Part shown: piece by piece, positions 53,259-61,811 of the stretch
How positions within the stretch are numbered: the first letter of the stretch is position 1
Layout: every line of letters starts with the position of its first letter
NCBI RefSeq assembly: GCF_000380245.2
Contig: NZ_HG428741.1
Coordinates: 36,627 to 100,626 of the forward strand
Direction of reading: 5' to 3'
Length of the DNA stretch: 64,000 nt
DNA from: Bacillus massiliigorillae
GTDB taxonomy: Bacteria > Bacillota > Bacilli > Bacillales > DSM-1321
Position numbers and translations under genes: made by a program
Notes under the pieces: generated by a model
Database searches by the model: none
Seen by the model: only the letters and a program-made list of their open reading frames with translations
Told to the model about the DNA's origin: nothing

Positions 53259-54041
53259 TTGGAACATATACTGGGTCAAGATTGGGAGATCATTCCTGCT
53301 GGCGGTGCAACTGGAGAAGCCTTCATTGCAACAAATGAGGAACAAAAGCTCTTCTTAAAACGTAATTCATCTCCATTTCTAGCTGTTTTATCAGCTGAGG
53401 GCATCGTTCCTAAACTCGTTTGGACAAAACGTCTTGAAAGCGGAGATGTTATTACAGCTCAACGGTGGTTAGATGGTAGAGAATTAGACCAGAATGAAAT
53501 GAAACAAGAAACAGTAGCTCGGCTTTTGCGAAAAATTCATCAATCTGCTCCATTATTAACGATGTTAAAAAGATTGGGGAAAACGCCATTAAAGCCTGAA
53601 CAGCTACTTGAAAGTATAGAAATATCATTAGATGAAGAACTTACTTCTAATCCTAAAATAAAAAAGGCAATGGCCGTTTTGACTGAAATGTTGCCTCATA
53701 TTGAATGTGATGAAGAAGTGGTATGCCATTGCGATGTAAATCATAATAATTGGCTGCTATCTGAGGATGAGCAGTTATTTCTTATTGATTGGGATGGAGC
53801 CATGATTGCCGATCCAGCTATTGATCTTGGCATGCTCCTTCATTCGTATATTCCTAAGAATGAATGGAACTCATGGCTCGATAAGTATGGTATTGAGTTA
53901 ACAGATTTCTTACAGAAAAGAATGCTTTGGTATGTGATTGCTCAAAGTATTACTGCAATTCAATGGCATAAAGCCAAACAGCGTTATGAAGAGATGAACT
54001 ATTGGTTTGGCTATTTAGATAATATGCTCAAGCAATTCTAA
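53259..54041 (+). CDS. ytmP: APH-family phosphotransferase-like protein YtmP
   Basis: 260-aa protein with an aminoglycoside-phosphotransferase/choline-kinase fold; physiological substrate unknown. Kinase catalytic motif CHCDVNHNNWLL (His157, Asp159, Asn164) and metal-binding LIDWDGAMIADPAID (Asp177, Asp179) are intact. An ATG at 53238 opens the frame, but GAAGGTGA (53246-53253) is placed for TTG 53259 (MEHILGQDWEIIPAGG). Upstream there are four copies of TAGCTAT (52940, 53160, 53214, 53228). It is convergent with ytzH, overlapping by 4 bases. Confidence 0.85.
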   Translation: MEHILGQDWEIIPAGGATGEAFIATNEEQKLFLKRNSSPFLAVLSAEGIVPKLVWTKRLESGDVITAQRWLDGRELDQNEMKQETVARLLRKIHQSAPLLTMLKRLGKTPLKPEQLLESIEISLDEELTSNPKIKKAMAVLTEMLPHIECDEEVVCHCDVNHNNWLLSEDEQLFLIDWDGAMIADPAIDLGMLLHSYIPKNEWNSWLDKYGIELTDFLQKRMLWYVIAQSITAIQWHKAKQRYEEMNYWFGYLDNMLKQF

Positions 54042-54316
54042 GTGAGTGAATCCATGTTTGTAACCCATTCTGATAATTGTGTTTGATGAGATGTAATATG
54101 AGTATCTAAATCACTGGTAGATTGTCCACCGTGACTATACTTCTGTATTTCATTAAGAATGGGTATTAACTGTTCGTTTACCTCACCGTTCGTTAATAGT
54201 GATGTTACAAGTCGCTCTACTTGTTGACATTCGGATACAGAGCCACAGCAATCGCTTTGATGATTGTTAAGAATATCTTTTAATAAAGTTACTTGATCTC
54301 GTTGTGAAAGAGGCAT
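54038..54316 (-). CDS. ytzH: Small conserved protein YtzH
   Basis: 92-aa helical protein of unknown function, matching B. subtilis YtzH in length and position next to ytmP. Sequence MPLSQRDQVTLLKDILNNHQ, then a Cys pair DCCGSVSECQQVERL. AAAGGTTGA precedes the ATG at 54316. Its last 4 bases overlap the 3' end of ytmP on the other strand, leaving no room for a terminator between them. Confidence 0.85.
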   Translation of the reverse strand: MPLSQRDQVTLLKDILNNHQSDCCGSVSECQQVERLVTSLLTNGEVNEQLIPILNEIQKYSHGGQSTSDLDTHITSHQTQLSEWVTNMDSLT

Positions 54317-54351
54317 TTATAATCAACCTTTCTTCTTATAAAGTGAAACTT

Positions 54352-54490
54352 TGATCGGTGAGGAATTTATTCCCACCGATCATTAGTTGAACCAATCGGG
54401 TTCTTACTGGTGCTTGATCTCCTGCTTATAACAACTCTGTATCGGCTTCGTGTTGAATCGGGAGTCTTAGCAACAGTTTGAACGGGATAA
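54352..54490. other. Structured intergenic element upstream of trmB
   Basis: Begins with a hairpin GATCGGTG..CACCGATC (54354-54382) carrying an inner GGAAT/ATTCC stem, then a G+C-richer stretch than its surroundings containing two related blocks (GTTGAACCAATCGGG and GTGTTGAATCGGGAGTC). It ends near AGTTTGAACGGGATAA and runs into a terminator. No frame is open through it. From memory it resembles intergenic repeats of the B. cereus group, but I cannot confirm this. Confidence 0.5.
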
Positions 54491-54495
54491 AGCTT

Positions 54496-54522
54496 AAGCT
54501 CCTTTTAAGGGGCTTTTCTTTT
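54496..54522 (+). terminator. Intrinsic terminator before trmB
   Basis: AAGCTCCTT (54496-54504) pairs with AAGGGGCTT (54507-54515), then TTCTTTT. It closes the structured element on the plus strand, with no gene to terminate on that strand since ytmP (54041). Confidence 0.8.
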
Positions 54523-54577
54523 GTAGGATGTCATTGGACAAAGATTAATATGCAGTGTGCTTTACAAAAAAAGTAAC

Positions 54578-54606
54578 TTGTTAATTATCATTAGTAATGT
54601 TATGTT
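54578..54606 (+). promoter_or_regulatory. Candidate trmB promoter
   Basis: TTGTTA (54578-54583), 17 bp, TATGTT (54601-54606), about 30 bases upstream of the trmB start and after the terminator at 54522. Confidence 0.5.
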
Positions 54607-54636
54607 TTCTACGTAAATCAAATAAGGAGTGTCATC

Positions 54637-55281
54637 ATGCGTCTTAAATTTAAACCTTGGGCGAAAGACAAATTACTAGCTCATCCCCAATATGTAGTAC
54701 ACAATCCAGAAGATTATAAAGGTCGTTGGAATGAATTATTTGGAAATGACAATCCTGTCCATATAGAAGTTGGTACAGGTAAAGGACGTTTTATTACTGG
54801 AATGGCACTGGCTAATCCAGATATTAACTATATAGCAATTGAAGCTTATGAAAGTGTTATTGTACATGCTTTAGATCGTTTAATTGAAGCAAATCTTCCA
54901 AATTTAAAATTATTACCTGTGAATGCTGTTGATTTAAGAGAGTTCTTTGAGAAAACAGATGTAAGCAGAGTATACTTGAATTTCTCTGATCCATGGCCAA
55001 AGAATCGACACGAAAAGAGAAGATTAACTTATGCTTCTTTCTTAAATATATATGAAGATATCTTACCTGAAGGTGGAGAAATTCACTTCAAGACGGATAA
55101 CCGTGGTTTATTCCAATATTCATTAGTTAGTATGTCTCAATACGGTATGATTTTAAAAGATGTAAATTTACATTTACATGATAGCGAATTTGAAGGCAAT
55201 ATTATGACGGAATACGAAGAGAAATTCTCGAAAAAAGGTAGTCGTATTTACCGAGTAGAAGCTCAATTTCCAAAGAGATAA
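54637..55281 (+). CDS. trmB: tRNA (guanine-N7)-methyltransferase
   Basis: Methylates G46 of tRNA using SAM. 214 aa, the usual length. SAM-binding loop IEVGTGKGRFITGMA, acidic IAIEAYESV, and the family motif NFSDPWPKNRHEKRRL with the catalytic Asp; FKTDNRGLFQYS follows. AAGGAGTG precedes the ATG (YtmQ in B. subtilis). A strong terminator follows. Confidence 0.97.
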   Translation: MRLKFKPWAKDKLLAHPQYVVHNPEDYKGRWNELFGNDNPVHIEVGTGKGRFITGMALANPDINYIAIEAYESVIVHALDRLIEANLPNLKLLPVNAVDLREFFEKTDVSRVYLNFSDPWPKNRHEKRRLTYASFLNIYEDILPEGGEIHFKTDNRGLFQYSLVSMSQYGMILKDVNLHLHDSEFEGNIMTEYEEKFSKKGSRIYRVEAQFPKR

Positions 55282-55307
55282 ATTGAATGACGGTTTGTTA
55301 CTGATTT

Positions 55308-55360
55308 AGAAAAAAGTACAGCACTTTTATAGAGTGGTGTACTTTTTTCTTTTTTTTTAC
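55308..55360 (+). terminator. Terminator after trmB
   Basis: 18-base arms 55308-55325 and 55333-55350 with one mismatch, then a long T run. Confidence 0.92.
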
Positions 55361-55434
55361 ACTAATTACAAAGTCCTTCGTTGAGGTTTTTAATAATTTA
55401 ATATTCTGATAAAATATACAGAAGGAGGGGTAAT

Positions 55435-56283
55435 ATGGAAAAATTACAGTTTGGTAATATAACTTTAACATGGTTAAAGGGAGGCGTGACGAATTTAGAT
55501 GGTGGAGCAATGTTTGGTGTCGTACCAAAGCCACTATGGTCAAAGAAGTATCCTTCTAATGACAATAATCAAATTCAGCTAACGACAGATCCTATTTTAG
55601 TACAAACGGAAGGTAGAAATATTTTAATAGAATCAGGACTTGGAAAGGGAAAGTTTTCTGATAAACAAAAAAGAAATTATGGTGTCGAAGCAGAGACAGA
55701 AATAGATGAATCGTTAGAAAAACTAGGATTGAGTGTAAATGATATCGATACGGTTATAATGACGCATTTGCATTTTGATCATGCTAGCGGCTTAACCAAA
55801 CTTGAAAATAATCAATTACAGTCTGTATTTCCGAATGCAAAAATCATGACAACTAGTACAGAGTGGAATGAAATGAGAAAGCCGAATATTCGCTCTCAGA
55901 ATACGTATTGGAAAGAAAATTGGGAGCCGATTCAAGAGCAGGTTATTACATTTGAGGATGAAATAGTTATTACTGACTCGATAAAAATGGTACATACTGG
56001 TGGACATAGTGATGGACACGCTATCATTATTATGGAACAAAATGGTGAAGTACTAATTCATATGGGGGATATTATGGCGACACATGCTCATGCTAATGCG
56101 CTATGGGTTATGGCATATGATGACTATCCAATGAATTCCGTGTACCAAAAACAAACTTGGATGGAATATGGTCTGAAAAGAGATGCAATCTATACATTTT
56201 ATCATGATGCTCTTTATCGCGCTGTTAAATTTGATAGTGATGGAAAAGAAATTGTTTATAGTATTAAAAGAAGTAACAAATAA
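55435..56283 (+). CDS. ytnP: Metallo-beta-lactamase-fold lactonase YtnP
   Basis: 282-aa zinc hydrolase. Metal motif THLHFDHASG with His111, His113, Asp115 and His116, then GGHSDGHAI and MGDIMATHAHAN downstream. B. subtilis YtnP is described as a lactonase that degrades signalling lactones. GAAGGAGGGG precedes the ATG. No signal peptide, so it acts in the cytosol. Flanked by terminators on both sides. Confidence 0.9.
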   Translation: MEKLQFGNITLTWLKGGVTNLDGGAMFGVVPKPLWSKKYPSNDNNQIQLTTDPILVQTEGRNILIESGLGKGKFSDKQKRNYGVEAETEIDESLEKLGLSVNDIDTVIMTHLHFDHASGLTKLENNQLQSVFPNAKIMTTSTEWNEMRKPNIRSQNTYWKENWEPIQEQVITFEDEIVITDSIKMVHTGGHSDGHAIIIMEQNGEVLIHMGDIMATHAHANALWVMAYDDYPMNSVYQKQTWMEYGLKRDAIYTFYHDALYRAVKFDSDGKEIVYSIKRSNK

Positions 56284-56287
56284 TAAA

Positions 56288-56327
56288 CAATATAAAAAAG
56301 AACCGAAAGGGTTCTTTTTTTATATTG
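56288..56327. terminator. Terminator after ytnP
   Basis: Perfect 17-bp arms 56288-56304 and 56310-56326 with loop GAAAG; suited to both ytnP and convergent ytzB. Confidence 0.93.
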
Positions 56328-56350
56328 TTTAACCGTTTAATTAAAGGCAA

Positions 56351-56668
56351 TTATGCCGTTTGCTCAATTAAATCAAGCACTGTCCCTGTTGATGCATCAG
56401 CGATAAATTCAAAGTGCTTTTGTCCATCATCTGTAACTTGAGTTAATCCACCTTTGAATATGTCATAATGTAAACCATTTTTTGCGTAGTTTTCTGGCTT
56501 CATTAGTATCCATGATCCTGTAATTTTCCCTTCACGGCTAACAGTTTCTTTTACACGAGCTAAGATAGCGTCAGGAGATGGTTGTGTACATTTTTCAATA
56601 GCATACTTTGTCGCGTAACCACACACAAAACCAATAGCTGCTCCCAATATAGTGTTTTTCCATTTCAT
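56351..56668 (-). CDS. ytzB: Small PepSY-type protein YtzB
   Basis: 105-aa protein with one N-terminal TM (NTILGAAIGFVCGYATKYAI) and a PepSY-like external or cytosolic domain (PDAILARVKETVSREG ... HYDIFKGG ... EFIADASTGTVLDL). Function unknown; PepSY domains often inhibit peptidases, and the M42 peptidase gene ytoP is divergent from it. AGGGGGTAA precedes the ATG. Confidence 0.85.
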   Translation of the reverse strand: MKWKNTILGAAIGFVCGYATKYAIEKCTQPSPDAILARVKETVSREGKITGSWILMKPENYAKNGLHYDIFKGGLTQVTDDGQKHFEFIADASTGTVLDLIEQTA

Positions 56669-56897
56669 TTTGAATTACCCCCTATTCTTTTTACATGATG
56701 CTTTTTTCAGAAAAAACTAAAATTTCACACCAGTTAGTATCTTTATTAGTATACAAGAGTAAGAGGACAACTTCAATTTTAGGTATGAATTTATTGTCGA
56801 TTAACATATATTTCTCTTAATTAGTAGTAGTGGTAACAGTCTAAAAGTTTCGGTAAAATAATAAATATTAAAGAAACTATAAAAAAGGAGTAAAGTG

Positions 56898-57968
56898 ATG
56901 AATAGAGAATCTTTAGCCTTATATAAAACGTTAACAGAATTACCAGGTGCGTCTGGATTTGAGCATGAAGTAAGAAGATTTATGCGTAAAGAGCTTGAAA
57001 AATATAGTGATGAAATTGTACAAGATGGGTTAGGTAGCATCTTTGGTGTGAAGGTTGGCGATGAGAAGGGTCCTACAGTTATGGTAGGTGGTCATATGGA
57101 TGAAGTAGGTTTTATGGTTACATCCATTACGGCTAATGGGATGCTTCGTTTTCAAACGCTAGGTGGCTGGTGGAGCCAAGTTCTATTAGCACAGCGAGTG
57201 AATATTATTACCGATCAAGGTCCTGTTGTCGGTGTAATTGCATCTACTCCTCCACATTTATTAGATGAGGCACAACGAGCTAAGCCAATGGATATAAAAA
57301 ATATGTTAATTGATATTGGTGCTGATGATGCAGAGGATGCGAAAAAAATCGGTATCAAACCTGGACAACAAATTGTGCCAATTTGCCCGTTTACACCAAT
57401 GGCAAATAGCAAAAAAATTATGGCAAAAGCATGGGATAATCGAATTGGTTGTGGCCTAGCTATTGAGTTGTTAAAAAATGTGCAGGGGGAAAAACTGCCG
57501 AATATATTATATTCAGGAGCTACGGTTCAAGAAGAAGTGGGGTTAAGAGGAGCACAAACGGCTGCTAACTTAATTAAACCAGATATTTTCTATTGTTTAG
57601 ATGCAAGCCCTGCTAATGATACATCAGGGGATAAAGAGGCATTTGGGCAACTTGGTAAAGGAACATTATTACGTATTTATGATCGCTCAATGGTTACACA
57701 TAGAGGTATGCGTGAATTTTTATTAGATACGGCTGAATCGAATAAGATTCCATATCAATACTTCGCTTCTCAAGGTGGTACGGATGCTGGGCGTGTTCAT
57801 ATTAGTAATGATGGTGTTCCGAGTGCGTTTGTCGGTGTTTGTTCTCGCTATGTACATACGCATGCTTCAATTATTTCTATTGATGATTATGAAGCGGCGA
57901 AAGAATTATTAATCGCCTTAGTAAGAAAAACAGATGCAGCAACTGTAAAAGCTATTAAAAGCATGTAA
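56898..57968 (+). CDS. ytoP: M42-family glutamyl aminopeptidase YtoP
   Basis: 356-aa dinuclear metal aminopeptidase, probably a tetrahedral dodecamer in the cytosol. Metal and catalytic motifs: VGGHMDEVGFMV, KAWDNRIGCGLAIEL, VQEEVGLRGAQ and CLDASPANDTSGD. The frame opens at GTG 56895, but AAAGGAG (56884-56890) is 7 nt from ATG 56898. The DUF84 gene follows after 32 bases and may share its transcript. Confidence 0.94.
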   Translation: MNRESLALYKTLTELPGASGFEHEVRRFMRKELEKYSDEIVQDGLGSIFGVKVGDEKGPTVMVGGHMDEVGFMVTSITANGMLRFQTLGGWWSQVLLAQRVNIITDQGPVVGVIASTPPHLLDEAQRAKPMDIKNMLIDIGADDAEDAKKIGIKPGQQIVPICPFTPMANSKKIMAKAWDNRIGCGLAIELLKNVQGEKLPNILYSGATVQEEVGLRGAQTAANLIKPDIFYCLDASPANDTSGDKEAFGQLGKGTLLRIYDRSMVTHRGMREFLLDTAESNKIPYQYFASQGGTDAGRVHISNDGVPSAFVGVCSRYVHTHASIISIDDYEAAKELLIALVRKTDAATVKAIKSM

Positions 57969-58000
57969 GTGATAAAGGGAAGGATCTGAGTATAACCATC

Positions 58001-58522
58001 ATGATTATTGCTATAGGAAGTAGAAATCCTGCTAAGGTTGAGGCGGTCAGTAATGTTGTAGAAATTAATCAAAATAAGGTTTTAGCAGTGGATGTGCCTT
58101 CGGGGGTTTCAAATCAGCCTTTTTCTGATGAAGAAACAATTAAAGGAGCTATTAATCGAGCAAAGGCGAGTTTAATGGAGACTAGCGGGCAAATCGGAAT
58201 TGGGCTAGAAGGTGGCGTTGTAGAAACGCCATATGGCTTATTTCTATGTAATTGGGGAGCACTTGTTACTAATAAGCAAGAGCCAATTATAGCTGGCGGA
58301 GCTAGAATACCGTTACCAGAAGAAATAGCTATTCGTTTGAGACAAGGTGAAGAACTTGGTCCTATTATGGATGAATACACAAAGAAGAAAAATATCCGAA
58401 AAAAAGAAGGAGCTATTGGAGTTTTCACGAATGAGGAAATTTCAAGAATTGCTATGTTTGAACATATTGTCAAAATGTTAATTGGCCAGTATAAGTATCA
58501 ACAACAAAGGCTCCATAGTTAA
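58001..58522 (+). CDS. DUF84 (YjjX-like) inosine/xanthosine triphosphatase
   Basis: 173-aa house-cleaning NTPase. Family marks: IAIGSRNPAKVEAVSNVV at the N terminus, SNQPFSDEETIKGAINRAK, GIGLEGGVVETPYGLFLCNW and EGAIGVFTN. E. coli YjjX hydrolyses ITP/XTP. The start is awkward: ATG 58001 is 16-17 nt from the only good Shine-Dalgarno (AAGGGAAGGA, ending 57984), which is better spaced for an in-frame ATA at 57992. Co-transcription with ytoP is likely. Confidence 0.87.
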   Translation: MIIAIGSRNPAKVEAVSNVVEINQNKVLAVDVPSGVSNQPFSDEETIKGAINRAKASLMETSGQIGIGLEGGVVETPYGLFLCNWGALVTNKQEPIIAGGARIPLPEEIAIRLRQGEELGPIMDEYTKKKNIRKKEGAIGVFTNEEISRIAMFEHIVKMLIGQYKYQQQRLHS

Positions 58523-58613
58523 AATGAAAAAATATACAAAGAAATCATAATTTGTTTTACAGAATGGGTACACTATTTTGTAAAAGGTAAGTTGATTTGA
58601 GGTGAATCAAGAT

Positions 58614-59132
58614 TTGGTAAGAAAAAACATAATGCTTCTTGTTTGTATGTGTTTGTTGCTTCTAGTAGGAGTAGCTTGTTCGGCTAATATAGACGAAGAA
58701 AAGGTTACAGCAATTGATTCAGCGAAGCAAGCTTTTATGAATAAACCGAAGGAGATAAATGAAAAAAGTGGTAATACTAAATTTTATTTGCCTTCAGACT
58801 ATACAATAGAAAAAGAAGAAGAGCATAATATCATACTTCATAAAGGGGATAATCCAGTTATTATTTTCATTAATCCAAATGAAGGTAGCAGTAGCCAATC
58901 AATTAGCCAAAGAATTGAAAAGAAAAAAGAGGATTACTTAGCTTACGAGATTTTTCAAGAAGACGATCGTGTTGGCTTTGCAGCTATCAAGGAATTATCA
59001 AAGGATGAATATGAAGTAACAACTGGTGTTGGCGGTGTTAAAGTAACAGCCCAAACAAAAGTAAAAGACCTGTCAAAGTATGCTGAAGACATGATGGATA
59101 TAGCTTCCTCTATTAAGCAGAAAGGAAAGTAA
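58614..59132 (+). CDS. Small lipoprotein of unknown function
   Basis: 172-aa lipoprotein: basic start, hydrophobic core MLLVCMCLLLLVGVA, lipobox GVAC with mature Cys near residue 22. The mature part has a beta-rich domain (NTKFYLPSDYTIEKEEEHNI, NPVIIFINPNE) and a charged C terminus. A GTG at 58602 opens the frame, but AGGTGA (58600-58605) is placed for TTG 58614. No recognised family. It lies convergent to the chemoreceptor gene. Confidence 0.78.
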   Translation: MVRKNIMLLVCMCLLLLVGVACSANIDEEKVTAIDSAKQAFMNKPKEINEKSGNTKFYLPSDYTIEKEEEHNIILHKGDNPVIIFINPNEGSSSQSISQRIEKKKEDYLAYEIFQEDDRVGFAAIKELSKDEYEVTTGVGGVKVTAQTKVKDLSKYAEDMMDIASSIKQKGK

Positions 59133-59291
59133 GAGGTTGACTCAAAAGTTATTGTTATGAAGATTTCCTTTTGGTATAGATGAAACTTAAAAATCGATCC
59201 TCTATATCATAAGCGTTAAGAATCAACCTTTTTATGTAACTTTTCTGAATTACCTATGTATGTAAACAACTACGAAGCATCATGGAAGTGT

Positions 59292-59339
59292 AAAGAGGAG
59301 TCATGAAAGTGATTGAAATCACTTTCATGACTCCTCTTT
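59292..59339. terminator. 23-bp perfect inverted repeat, bidirectional terminator
   Basis: Arms 59292-59314 and 59317-59339 are exact complements, AAAGAGGAGTCATGAAAGTG onward. The right arm touches the minus-strand stop codon of the chemoreceptor gene at 59339. Confidence 0.92.
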
Positions 59340-61288
59340 TATTTTAGTTTAAAGGTGCTAATTGCATTTTGAAGGTCGTTTGCTATATAGCTTAATTGCG
59401 TAGCGGCTTCACTTACTTGAGAGATTGCAGTTAATTGATTTTCGCTTGAAGAACTAACCTCTTCTGCCGCACTTGCAGATTGTTGAGAAATCTCATATAT
59501 ACTATGCATTTTCTCTCCAAGAAATGTGTTAGAGGACTGGATTTCATTGACTGCTTTTTGAATAATTGCTATTTTGCTTGTGATACCTGAAACATGGTCT
59601 ACAATGGTTGTAAACGCGTTTTTCGTAGTTGTAACAGAATTACTTTGAATCGTTTTATATTCATTGAATTTCTCTGATTCAGTGAGTAGTTGCTGCATTT
59701 GACCATTCATATTAAAAATCACTTCTTGTATACTTAATGCTTCTGCTTTTGTTTTCTCTGCTAGTTTTCTTACTTCATTCGCTACAACAGCGAAGCCTTT
59801 ACCAGCTTCACCAGCCCGAGCGGATTCAATGCTTGCGTTTAATGCAAGTAAATTAGTATTTTCGGCGATTTCTTGGATTGTATTTACGATGCTAGCGATG
59901 CTATTGGAGAATTCAGCTGCTTGTTGCACTTGTATGATTAAATGGTTCGAAAGCTCTAAGAATTGGTGGGATGTGTCTTCAAGTAGATGAATGGTTTCAA
60001 TTCCTTCTTTTCCTTGTGCTTCCGTTAGTACGGCTTCTTTATAGATTTCTTTGCTTATTGTTTCAGTATCGTTAATGGCCTTTTCAACGCGAAGCATAAT
60101 AGTATTACTATCATCTAATTGTGAGGCTTGATAGTTAGCACCAAGAGCCACTTGTTTAACAGCTGCATTTACTTCATTTGATTGTGCGGTTGTTTCCTCT
60201 GATATTGCAGCTAAGTGTTGAGACGATGAATTTAATTGCTCAGCTGAAGTATGAACTTTTAATAGTGCCTGTTGCATTGTGTTCGCCATTTCATTAAAGG
60301 TTATTGCTAGTTCTCCGATTTCATCTTTTGCTTTTATTTTTACTCGAGAGTTTAAATCACCTTCACCAATTTTGTTTGCACCTTTCTTAAATAGTGCAAT
60401 AGAGGATTGAATGGATTTTGATAACAAATAACTTATTGCAGCAAGGATGATTAGAATGATAGCGCTTACTATTATTAGTAGGTTAGATAGTTTTTTTATT
60501 TGTCCATTAAGTGATTTTTGAATGGATTTTTTTTGATTTCCTACACTTTGTTCAACTTCAAAAATAGCACGTTCAATTGTTGTTGTGCTGTTATCAAACG
60601 TAAGGGCTAATTTCTCACTATCTCGAATAGAAGTAATAGTATTTGTGAAAACGATAGAATATTCAGATATTATTTTTTTTACGGCTTCATCATTTTGTAT
60701 GAGTGTTGTAAAGTCATTAAGGGAAGTCATATACTCATCGTATACATCAGGATCTTTCGTGGAGTAATAAATTTTTTCAAGCTGTCTAATATATTGAAAA
60801 CGTTTATAAAGTGATTCATTGTTAATTAGTATTTTATTTGCTTCTTTAGCAAGTTTGCTCGTCTCTCCTCGTAATCCAAGAGATATAGTATAGCCAATTT
60901 TTTTATTGAGATCGGTAAGCGTATTGAATTTCTCAATATACTCCTTTGTACTCTTGTCAATTCTATCAAAGCTCACTAGTACTTCTTTGTTATTTTTAAA
61001 CTGTTTCTTTAAAAGATTTGTTTGCTTTTGAATTTTATCGATCTCATTTAATACTAATATGGCAGTACCTTGTTGTGGTTTTTGAAGATATTGCTGGCTG
61101 TAATTGCGTGCTTGCATCATTTCATATTTGATTTCTTTGCTGACGACCACTGCATTAGAAAGTGCGTCATCTTTTTTTCGAGCGTCTTCACTTAAATTGT
61201 TCGAAATCATATTAAAGGAAAAGAATACGACTAGACCAATGGTGGTCATAATTAATATCATTCCAATCTTTGCTTTTATCGAAAACAT
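59339..61288 (-). CDS. Methyl-accepting chemotaxis protein
   Basis: 649-aa chemoreceptor in the membrane. TM1 about residues 6-27, an all-helical external sensor of ~240 residues (HBM-like by length), TM2 about 268-290, HAMP (FKKGANKIGEGDLNSRVKIK), then a long cytosolic coiled coil with the hairpin tip NTNLLALNASIESARAGEAG and KGFAVVANEVRKLAEKT. Signals to CheA/CheW. Ligand unknown. GGGGGG precedes ATG 61288. Single gene. Confidence 0.95.
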   Translation of the reverse strand: MFSIKAKIGMILIMTTIGLVVFFSFNMISNNLSEDARKKDDALSNAVVVSKEIKYEMMQARNYSQQYLQKPQQGTAILVLNEIDKIQKQTNLLKKQFKNNKEVLVSFDRIDKSTKEYIEKFNTLTDLNKKIGYTISLGLRGETSKLAKEANKILINNESLYKRFQYIRQLEKIYYSTKDPDVYDEYMTSLNDFTTLIQNDEAVKKIISEYSIVFTNTITSIRDSEKLALTFDNSTTTIERAIFEVEQSVGNQKKSIQKSLNGQIKKLSNLLIIVSAIILIILAAISYLLSKSIQSSIALFKKGANKIGEGDLNSRVKIKAKDEIGELAITFNEMANTMQQALLKVHTSAEQLNSSSQHLAAISEETTAQSNEVNAAVKQVALGANYQASQLDDSNTIMLRVEKAINDTETISKEIYKEAVLTEAQGKEGIETIHLLEDTSHQFLELSNHLIIQVQQAAEFSNSIASIVNTIQEIAENTNLLALNASIESARAGEAGKGFAVVANEVRKLAEKTKAEALSIQEVIFNMNGQMQQLLTESEKFNEYKTIQSNSVTTTKNAFTTIVDHVSGITSKIAIIQKAVNEIQSSNTFLGEKMHSIYEISQQSASAAEEVSSSSENQLTAISQVSEAATQLSYIANDLQNAISTFKLK

Positions 61289-61499
61289 GGTACCCCCCCA
61301 ACTCTCTATTTTTTTGCATAATTGTCCCTATAGTATAGAATTTTTTTCCTATTTGAACAAGACTATTTACCTGTTTCTACTATGCCTTTGCAATTTACTG
61401 TAAAGTTTTTAAGAAATAAATTGATATATGTTGGTATGAGTATCGAAGTTTGTTATCATACACATATATTAAAAGAGATTTTTTGGAGGTAACTATAAA

Positions 61500-61811
61500 A
61501 TGATTAAATTAGAAACTGAACAACAATATAGAGATTTAAAAGATAATAATCGAGTAGTATTTTTATTTTCTGCAAATTGGTGTTCAGATTGTCGACTATT
61601 AGAACCAATTATGCCTGAAATTGAAGCAGATTTTGCCGATTATACATTTGTATATGTTGATCGTGATCAGTTTATTGATGTATGTATTGAAAATGATGTA
61701 TTTGGTATTCCAAGTTTTATCGTATTCAGCTTCGGTACTGAGCTAGGACGTTTTGTAAGTAAAGAAGCAAAAACTAAAGATGAAGTAGTAAGCTTCTTAC
61801 AAGCCCTATGA
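61500..61811 (+). CDS. ytpP: Thioredoxin-like protein YtpP
   Basis: 103-aa thioredoxin fold with active site NWCSDCRLLEPIMP (Cys28, Cys31) and the cis-Pro in FGIPSFIVF. The CSDC active site differs from classical CGPC thioredoxin. B. subtilis YtpP has been linked to reduction of bacillithiolated proteins or thiols; the substrate here is inferred. TTTGGAGGTAACTAT precedes the ATG. Overlaps ytpQ by 4 bases (ATGA). Confidence 0.92.
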   Translation: MIKLETEQQYRDLKDNNRVVFLFSANWCSDCRLLEPIMPEIEADFADYTFVYVDRDQFIDVCIENDVFGIPSFIVFSFGTELGRFVSKEAKTKDEVVSFLQAL

